Source: Haemophilus sp. HMSC068C11
GTDB lineage: Bacteria > Pseudomonadota > Gammaproteobacteria > Enterobacterales > Pasteurellaceae
Direction of reading: 5' to 3'
Assembly (NCBI RefSeq): GCF_001815355.1
Contig: NZ_KV820375.1
Location: 1 to 64,000, forward strand
Length of the DNA: 64,000 nt
The number at the start of each line of letters is the position of its first letter. Within the stretch, counting starts at the first letter, position 1. The notes beneath the pieces were generated by a model that did not search any database, had not been told where the DNA came from, and saw only the letters and a program-made list of their open reading frames with translations. The translations under genes were made by a program, and so were the position numbers. Of this stretch, positions 59,515 through 64,000 are shown one piece after another.

Positions 59515-60981
59515 ATGAATGTGTTAGGTTATGCGCAAAAAATTGGGCAGGCCTTGATGGTACCTGTCGCTGTCTTACCAGCAGCTGCTGTACTGATGGG
59601 TATCGGTTATTGGCTTGACCCTGATGGCTGGGGTGCAAACAGTCAACTTGCTGCATTTTTAATAAAATCAGGCGGTGCTATCATCGATAACATGGGCCTG
59701 CTTTTTGCCGTTGGCGTTGCTTTCGGTTTATCTAAGGACAAACATGGTTCTGCTGCGCTTTCAGGCTTAGTAGGTTACTATGTGGTAACCACTCTACTTT
59801 CACCTGGCAGTGTTGCTCAACTACAACATATCGATGTAAGTGAAGTGCCTGCTGCCTTCGGGAAAATCAATAACCAATTTATTGGGATTTTAATCGGGGT
59901 GATTTCAGCTGAACTTTATAACCGCTTCTATCAAGTAGAATTGCCAAAAGCCCTTTCCTTCTTTAGCGGAAAACGTCTCGTGCCGATTGTTGTATCTTTT
60001 GTCATGATGCTTCTCAGCTTCGTATTGCTCTACATCTGGCCATATATTTTCGGCGGTTTAGTATCATTCGGTGAAAGCATTAAAGATTTAGGTGCAGTTG
60101 GTGCGGGTCTTTATGGTTTCTTCAACCGTTTACTCATTCCGGTTGGCTTACACCACGCATTAAACTCTGTATTCTGGTTTGACGTGGCCGGTATCAACGA
60201 TATTCCAAACTTCTTAGGTGGTGCAAAATCACTTGCTGAAGGTACGGCAACAGTTGGTGTAACGGGTATGTATCAAGCAGGTTTCTTCCCTGTCATGATG
60301 TTCGGTTTACCAGGTGCAGCATTAGCAATTTATCTCAGTGCTAAACCAAGCCAAAGAACTAAAGTGGCATCAATCATGCTTGCGGGTGCGTTTGCCTCAT
60401 TCTTCACTGGTATCACCGAGCCATTAGAATTCTCTTTCATGTTTGTTGCACCAGTGCTTTACTTCATCCACGCGGTATTGACCGGTATTTCCGTCTTTAT
60501 CGCGGCGACAATGCATTGGATCGCAGGCTTCGGTTTCAGTGCAGGTCTCGTGGATATGGTACTTTCATCACGCAACCCATTAGCCGTTGAATGGTATATG
60601 CTAATCGTACAAGGCTTAGTATTCTTCGTGATTTACTACGTGGTATTCCGTTTTGCAATTAAAGCGTTCAACTTAAAAACATTAGGTCGCACAGAAGAAG
60701 CGGAAGAAACCACTACAGCAAAACCAGCAGCGAGCCAATCTCGCGAAGAAAGAGCGGTCAAATTTATTGATGCTTTAGGTGGTGCAGATAACTTCAAAAA
60801 TATTGATGCTTGTATCACTCGCTTACGTTTGAGCTTAGTGGATCAACACAAAATTAATGAAGAACAGCTTAAGTCTCTTGGCGCAAAAGGTATCGTGAAA
60901 ATCGGTAACGATGGCTTACAAGTGGTTCTCGGCCCTGAAGCTGAACTTGTGGCAGAAGCCATAAAACAAAAAGTAAAATAA
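59515..60981 (+). CDS. PTS transporter IIBC, glucose/N-acetylglucosamine type
   Basis: Takes up and phosphorylates a hexose. The 488 residues have an EIIC domain of about ten membrane segments (about 1-385) with GLHHALNSVFWFD and ITEPLEFSFMF, and an EIIB domain (about 405-488) with phosphocysteine Cys433 in DACITRLRL. No EIIA domain is fused, so it needs a separate Crr-type protein. Position opposite nanE/nagA/nagB suggests GlcNAc (NagE-like), but glucose cannot be excluded. H. influenzae has, from memory, the SiaPQM TRAP transporter in this place. Confidence 0.9.
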   Translation: MNVLGYAQKIGQALMVPVAVLPAAAVLMGIGYWLDPDGWGANSQLAAFLIKSGGAIIDNMGLLFAVGVAFGLSKDKHGSAALSGLVGYYVVTTLLSPGSVAQLQHIDVSEVPAAFGKINNQFIGILIGVISAELYNRFYQVELPKALSFFSGKRLVPIVVSFVMMLLSFVLLYIWPYIFGGLVSFGESIKDLGAVGAGLYGFFNRLLIPVGLHHALNSVFWFDVAGINDIPNFLGGAKSLAEGTATVGVTGMYQAGFFPVMMFGLPGAALAIYLSAKPSQRTKVASIMLAGAFASFFTGITEPLEFSFMFVAPVLYFIHAVLTGISVFIAATMHWIAGFGFSAGLVDMVLSSRNPLAVEWYMLIVQGLVFFVIYYVVFRFAIKAFNLKTLGRTEEAEETTTAKPAASQSREERAVKFIDALGGADNFKNIDACITRLRLSLVDQHKINEEQLKSLGAKGIVKIGNDGLQVVLGPEAELVAEAIKQKVK

Positions 60982-60994
60982 AACACACCAAATG

Positions 60995-61024
60995 AAATAC
61001 CGACTCAGAAATGGGTCGGTATTT
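60995..61024 (+). terminator. PTS gene terminator
   Basis: A 10-bp stem AAATACCGAC / GTCGGTATTT (60995-61004 / 61015-61024) followed by a T-run, 14 bp after the stop. Confidence 0.9.
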
Positions 61025-61126
61025 TTTTGCCAAAAATAAAGTAAAAAATGACCGCTCTTTAACTAAGAATTTCTCGTTTGAAGTGATTTTGATGAATGTT
61101 TGAAAATTGAAGATTGTTTTGAAGGG

Positions 61127-61207
61127 TGGTGGAACTAAGCAGAATTGGTCTTAACAGCAAGTGGCTTACTGCATCGCATCCCTGCGGGATTTCTACCTAG
61201 CCCACCA
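61127..61207. other. Non-coding element with possible multi-stem fold, possible remnant
   Basis: In the 510-bp gap between the PTS gene and crp, TGGTGG (61127-61132) can pair with CCACCA (61202-61207). The two hairpins enclosed are CAGCAAG-TGG-CTTACTG (61155-61171, one G-T pair) and ATCCC-TGC-GGGAT (61178-61190). The minus strand also has a short open stretch reading IYGGLGRNPAGMRCSKPLAV, with stops on either side. It is either a structured element or debris of a mobile or phage gene. Confidence 0.35.
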
Positions 61208-61257
61208 TAGATTTAAAGCATCTCTGGGGTTCCAGTCTGCGATATAAAATTAAAAGA

Positions 61258-61380
61258 TTAAGTATCTTTTAAAAGCCACTTATTATATTCAGGAGACCAA
61301 TCCTGACTTCCAAACAAACCACGTTGGAAGGCAGTGTTATGATAGAAGTCTTCCACAACTTTGTCAATTAAGATATTGCA
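61258..61380 (-). pseudogene. Gene remnant, 41 open codons without a start
   Basis: The minus strand is open between a stop at 61383-61381 and a TAA at 61260-61258, and reads like protein: IDKVVEDFYHNTAFQRGLFG then SQDWSPEYNKWLLKDT. There is no ATG, GTG or TTG with a ribosome binding site at the 5' end (only an internal TTA/ATT region). This looks like the 3' end of a decayed gene of unknown family. Confidence 0.4.
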
Positions 61381-61458
61381 CTAAAAGAAGTATTTTTTCG
61401 CTTTTCGTATAAAAATTAACAAAGACATTTCAACTATCACATCAATGTAACAAAAACA

Positions 61459-61488
61459 AAATAACCGTCTGATTAGAGACGGTTATTT
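61459..61488 (-). terminator. crp terminator
   Basis: A perfect 12-bp stem AAATAACCGTCT / AGACGGTTATTT (61459-61470 / 61477-61488) with T-rich tract on the minus strand, 4 bp past the crp stop. Confidence 0.9.
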
Positions 61489-61491
61489 TTG

Positions 61492-62160
61492 CTATCTTGT
61501 GCCATAAACCACAATGGTTTTGCCGTGTGCATGAATGAGATTTTGATCTTCCAGCATCTTAATGATTCGCCCTACGGTTTCACGTGAACAGCCCACCATT
61601 TGACCGATTTCCTGACGCGTAATTTTAATCTGCATACCATCAGGATGTGTCATGGCTTCAGGTTGTTTTGCTAAATGCATAAGCGCCTGAGCAATACGGC
61701 CTGCCACATCCAAAAAGGCCAAGTTAGTCACTTGTCGAGATGTATTCTGCAAGCGTTTTGATAATTGAGAAGTAAGGAACATTAAAATCTCAGGATTAAT
61801 TTGAATAAGCTGACGATATTTTTTATAGGAAATTTCTGCAATTTCACAAGGGGTTTTCGTTTTCACCCAAGCAGAACGTTTCGAGCCTTCATCAAATAAA
61901 CCGGCTTCACCAAAAAATTGTCCAGCACCTAAATAAGATAAAATCATCTCTTTGCCTTCATCATCTTTCGATGAAACCATCACGGTTCCTTTAATTAAGA
62001 AATATAAAATATTGGCATCTTCCCCTGCATGAATTAAGGTCGATTTTGCCGGGTATTTATGTAAATGGCAGTGTGTTAGGAACCAATCCAGAGCAGGATC
62101 ACGCTGCTGATCATCGTCCTGCGGCTTTTGTTCTTCTAATAATTCTACATTTTCTGACAT
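61492..62160 (-). CDS. crp: cAMP receptor protein CRP
   Basis: Global regulator activated by cAMP; in Haemophilus it is required for competence development as well as sugar use. The 222 residues have an N-terminal extension of about 12 residues relative to E. coli, the cAMP pocket [15 protein letters not shown] and the C-terminal [21 protein letters not shown]. Candidate CRP sites occur in this window upstream of gapA and between nanE and the PTS gene. Confidence 0.97.
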   Translation of the reverse strand: MSENVELLEEQKPQDDDQQRDPALDWFLTHCHLHKYPAKSTLIHAGEDANILYFLIKGTVMVSSKDDEGKEMILSYLGAGQFFGEAGLFDEGSKRSAWVKTKTPCEIAEISYKKYRQLIQINPEILMFLTSQLSKRLQNTSRQVTNLAFLDVAGRIAQALMHLAKQPEAMTHPDGMQIKITRQEIGQMVGCSRETVGRIIKMLEDQNLIHAHGKTIVVYGTR

Positions 62161-62176
62161 ATAAGCTCCTATTGAT

Positions 62177-62416
62177 TTATTTTAGAAATTCCATTTTATC
62201 TTTTATATCAATGGATTCATGTAACTCAGACCAAACAATCACTGCACTTCCATTGTGAATCTTGTTTAGTAGGTGTTGTTTTTTTTGTTCTAAAGAAAAT
62301 TCATGTGAACCATAATCAGTACCTTCTCTAAGTACCACACTTTCCACAATATTTTCTAAGGTTTCTGTTGGCAATTCTTGCCACGGAATAATCATATATT
62401 TATCAACTAAAGTCAA
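62177..62416 (-). CDS. yheU: YheU-family protein
   Basis: A 79-residue acidic protein of the UPF0270 family, with the characteristic [20 protein letters not shown] and [17 protein letters not shown]. The ATG at 62416 is directly followed upstream by the slmA stop, so they are co-transcribed. The family start may be the internal Met at residue 8. Function unknown. Confidence 0.88.
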   Translation of the reverse strand: MTLVDKYMIIPWQELPTETLENIVESVVLREGTDYGSHEFSLEQKKQHLLNKIHNGSAVIVWSELHESIDIKDKMEFLK

Positions 62417-63070
62417 TTAAGCAAAAAGCGGTTCAAGAAAACGCCATTGCTGTTCAAAACTTTGATTAGCACCTAAACGGAAGTTTGTACGAACATAACG
62501 CATAAACTGCCCTTCACAAAGGGTTACTAAATGCCCTGCAATAATGCGTTCATCGACGTTAAAACCACGCCCTTCGCGTAATTTTCGCATTTGTAAAATA
62601 TTCACAAATTGCATTTCAAGACGATCGAAAAATTGAGCGACACGAGCCTGTAAAAGCGGCTCTTCAAACATCAATGCATGTCCGGTCAAAATACGTGTCA
62701 AACCAGGGTTTTTACGCGCAAAGTCGAGGATCATCTGCATAATGTCACGTACACGATTCATCGTATTGGTTTCATTACGAATTGATGTGGTGATACGGCT
62801 AAATAAATTCGCTTCAATATTATCGATCAACGCTTCAAACATTTTAGTTTTACTTGGGAAGTAACGATAAAGTGCCGCTTCTGACACCCCTACTTCTTCC
62901 GCTAAACGCGCTGTTGTCATACGCTCCATTCCGCGTTCAGAATGCAGCATATGCGTAAGCACCGTCAATACTTGTTGCCGACGTTCTTTCACCGTGCGTT
63001 TTTCGATTTTTGGCGGTTTGATTTCCGCGGCAATCTCATCAACTTCTACCAGAGATAATTGTTCTACCAT
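62417..63070 (-). CDS. slmA: Nucleoid occlusion factor SlmA
   Basis: TetR-type DNA-binding protein that blocks FtsZ assembly over the nucleoid. The 217 residues have the N-terminal HTH (about 45-75, [21 protein letters not shown]) and a helical C-terminal domain ending [12 protein letters not shown], typical of SlmA. It lies 3 bp after dut, a conserved pair. Confidence 0.95.
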   Translation of the reverse strand: MVEQLSLVEVDEIAAEIKPPKIEKRTVKERRQQVLTVLTHMLHSERGMERMTTARLAEEVGVSEAALYRYFPSKTKMFEALIDNIEANLFSRITTSIRNETNTMNRVRDIMQMILDFARKNPGLTRILTGHALMFEEPLLQARVAQFFDRLEMQFVNILQMRKLREGRGFNVDERIIAGHLVTLCEGQFMRYVRTNFRLGANQSFEQQWRFLEPLFA

Positions 63071-63073
63071 AGT

Positions 63074-63529
63074 CTATTTTTTACCTGAATGACCAAAACC
63101 GCCCTCACCGCGTTCAGTTTCGGTAAATTCACTAACAATATTGAATTCAGCTTGTACTACTGGTACAAACACTAATTGTGCAATACGATCGCCGACTTCA
63201 ATTTTGAACGGTTCATGGCCACGATTCCATACAGACACCATTAATGGACCTTGGTAATCTGAGTCAATTAAGCCCACTAAGTTACCTAAAACGATACCAT
63301 GTTTATGACCTAAGCCAGAACGAGGCAAAATCACCGCTGCAAGATTTGGATCGGCAATATAAATTGAAAGGCCTGTTGGAATAAGTTTAGTTTCGCCTGG
63401 TTGAATTTCAATGCCCTCTTCAAGCAATGCACGTAAATCCAAACCTGCTGAACCTTCGGTTGCATAGGTTGGTAAAGGAAATTCATTGCCAATACGGCTA
63501 TCTAAAATTTTTACATCAATTTTTTTCAT
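63074..63529 (-). CDS. dut: dUTP diphosphatase
   Basis: Hydrolyses dUTP to dUMP, keeping uracil out of DNA. The 151 residues show the five trimeric dUTPase motifs, including [28 protein letters not shown] and the C-terminal [12 protein letters not shown]. It lies 73 bp after coaBC, with an uptake sequence in the gap (63565-63573). Confidence 0.97.
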   Translation of the reverse strand: MKKIDVKILDSRIGNEFPLPTYATEGSAGLDLRALLEEGIEIQPGETKLIPTGLSIYIADPNLAAVILPRSGLGHKHGIVLGNLVGLIDSDYQGPLMVSVWNRGHEPFKIEVGDRIAQLVFVPVVQAEFNIVSEFTETERGEGGFGHSGKK

Positions 63530-63564
63530 GCTTATTTATCCTTTAAAAGAAATCTTAAATACAA

Positions 63565-63573
63565 AAGTGCGGT
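63565..63573 (+). repeat. DNA uptake signal sequence (dut-coaBC gap)
   Basis: Exact core AAGTGCGGT followed by CACAAAATA. Confidence 0.9.
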
Positions 63574-63602
63574 CACAAAATACAGCGAATTTTGAACGTA
63601 TT

Positions 63603-64000
63603 TTATTTGTGATAATGTTCAACAATTTCTGTGACTAACACTTCTGCCAATTTATTTTTGTCAGCCAACGGCAACGATTTTTCGCCTGTTTTCCAAAAGA
63701 TCTGCAAGGAATTTTGATCTTGTCCGAATACTTGCCCACCCGATACATCATTGGCACAAATCATATCTAAATTTTTACGTTGAAGTTTGCTCTTCGCATA
63801 TTCAGCAACATTTTGTGTTTCAGCTGCAAAGCCCACAACAAATGGACGATTTTTTTCTAAACTTGCCACACTTGCGATAATGTCTGGATTCTTCACCAAT
63901 TTAAGGGAAAGCTCATCGTTATCATTGGTTTTCTTAATTTTTTGCTCGGCAACTTCCGCAACTCGATAATCAGCTACTGCGGCACAGCCAATAAAAATAC
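63603..64000 (-). CDS. coaBC: Phosphopantothenoylcysteine synthetase/decarboxylase CoaBC (3' part)
   Basis: Only the C-terminal 132 codons are in the window; the gene runs off the right edge. The frame is open from 64000 and reads [20 protein letters not shown], then [21 protein letters not shown] shortened, the CoaB (PPC synthetase) domain with its conserved NPDI motif. There is no break at 63899, where an internal TTG might be mistaken for a start. The dut-coaBC linkage is conserved. Confidence 0.93.
   Translation of the reverse strand, partial: IFIGCAAVADYRVAEVAEQKIKKTNDNDELSLKLVKNPDIIASVASLEKNRPFVVGFAAETQNVAEYAKSKLQRKNLDMICANDVSGGQVFGQDQNSLQIFWKTGEKSLPLADKNKLAEVLVTEIVEHYHK

Overview
The window is a gene-dense, AT-rich chromosomal segment of a Haemophilus-type Pasteurellaceae. 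The clearest taxonomic sign is about fifty copies, on both strands, of the Hin-type DNA uptake signal core AAGTGCGGT/ACCGCACTT. Local gene orders (murI-recG-spoT-rpoZ-gmk, ccmA-I beside sodA, yfgM-hisS-ispG-rodZ-pilF-rlmN-pbpG-yfeABCD, rpmH-rnpA-yidD-yidC-mnmE, dnaA-dnaN-recF, nanE-nanK-siaR-nanA-nagB-nagA, crp-yheU-slmA-dut-coaBC) match the H. influenzae group. The presence of norB, and of a sugar PTS transporter beside the nan-nag genes, points to a relative such as H. parainfluenzae rather than H. influenzae itself; this is inference from memory of gene content.

Layout. 1-6.2 kb (minus strand): murI, recG, spoT, rpoZ, gmk. 6.3-9.4 kb: gapA behind a strong CRP-like palindrome, then a long-chain acyl-CoA ligase. 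9.4-12.7 kb (minus): selD, which contains its own in-frame UGA selenocysteine codon and SECIS hairpin, a CNNM/CorC-type membrane protein, and ypjD. 12.8-20.1 kb (plus): ffh, norB with three palindromes upstream, a small Cys-tailed unknown protein, upp-uraA and hda. 20.1-28.3 kb (minus): the complete cytochrome c maturation set ccmABCDEFGHI, followed by a VOC-family protein, an unknown exported protein and a small lipoprotein.

28.5-36 kb: sodA (plus, with an FNR-like box over its likely promoter), then a minus-strand block of an ICMT-like methyltransferase, yfgM, hisS, ispG, rodZ, a PilF-like lipoprotein and rlmN. 36-40.5 kb (plus): pbpG and the yfeABCD Mn/Fe ABC transporter behind a Fur-like sequence. 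40.5-49.9 kb (minus): rlmC, nagZ, a YcfL-like lipoprotein, hinT, ppiD, mntP, mnmE, yidC, yidD, rnpA and rpmH. 50.2-53.8 kb (plus): dnaA, dnaN, recF. 53.8-61 kb: nagA, nagB, nanA, siaR, nanK and nanE (minus), divergent from a glucose/GlcNAc-type PTS IIBC gene (plus); the 217-bp divergent region holds a CRP-like site between two related palindromes. 61-64 kb: a 510-bp non-coding stretch with gene debris and a foldable element, then crp, yheU, slmA, dut and the 3' part of coaBC (minus).

The genes are mostly core: information processing, envelope, haem-protein maturation and amino-sugar catabolism. Accessory signals are norB, the two exported unknowns at 20.2-21.1 kb, the Cys-tailed unknown at 16.9 kb, the PTS gene and the 61.1-61.4 kb remnant. 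I saw no tRNA, rRNA, CRISPR array, insertion sequence or intact prophage, and no convincing previously undescribed defence or mobile system. All coordinates were read by eye, and start sites were adjusted where a ribosome binding site or family length argued for it.
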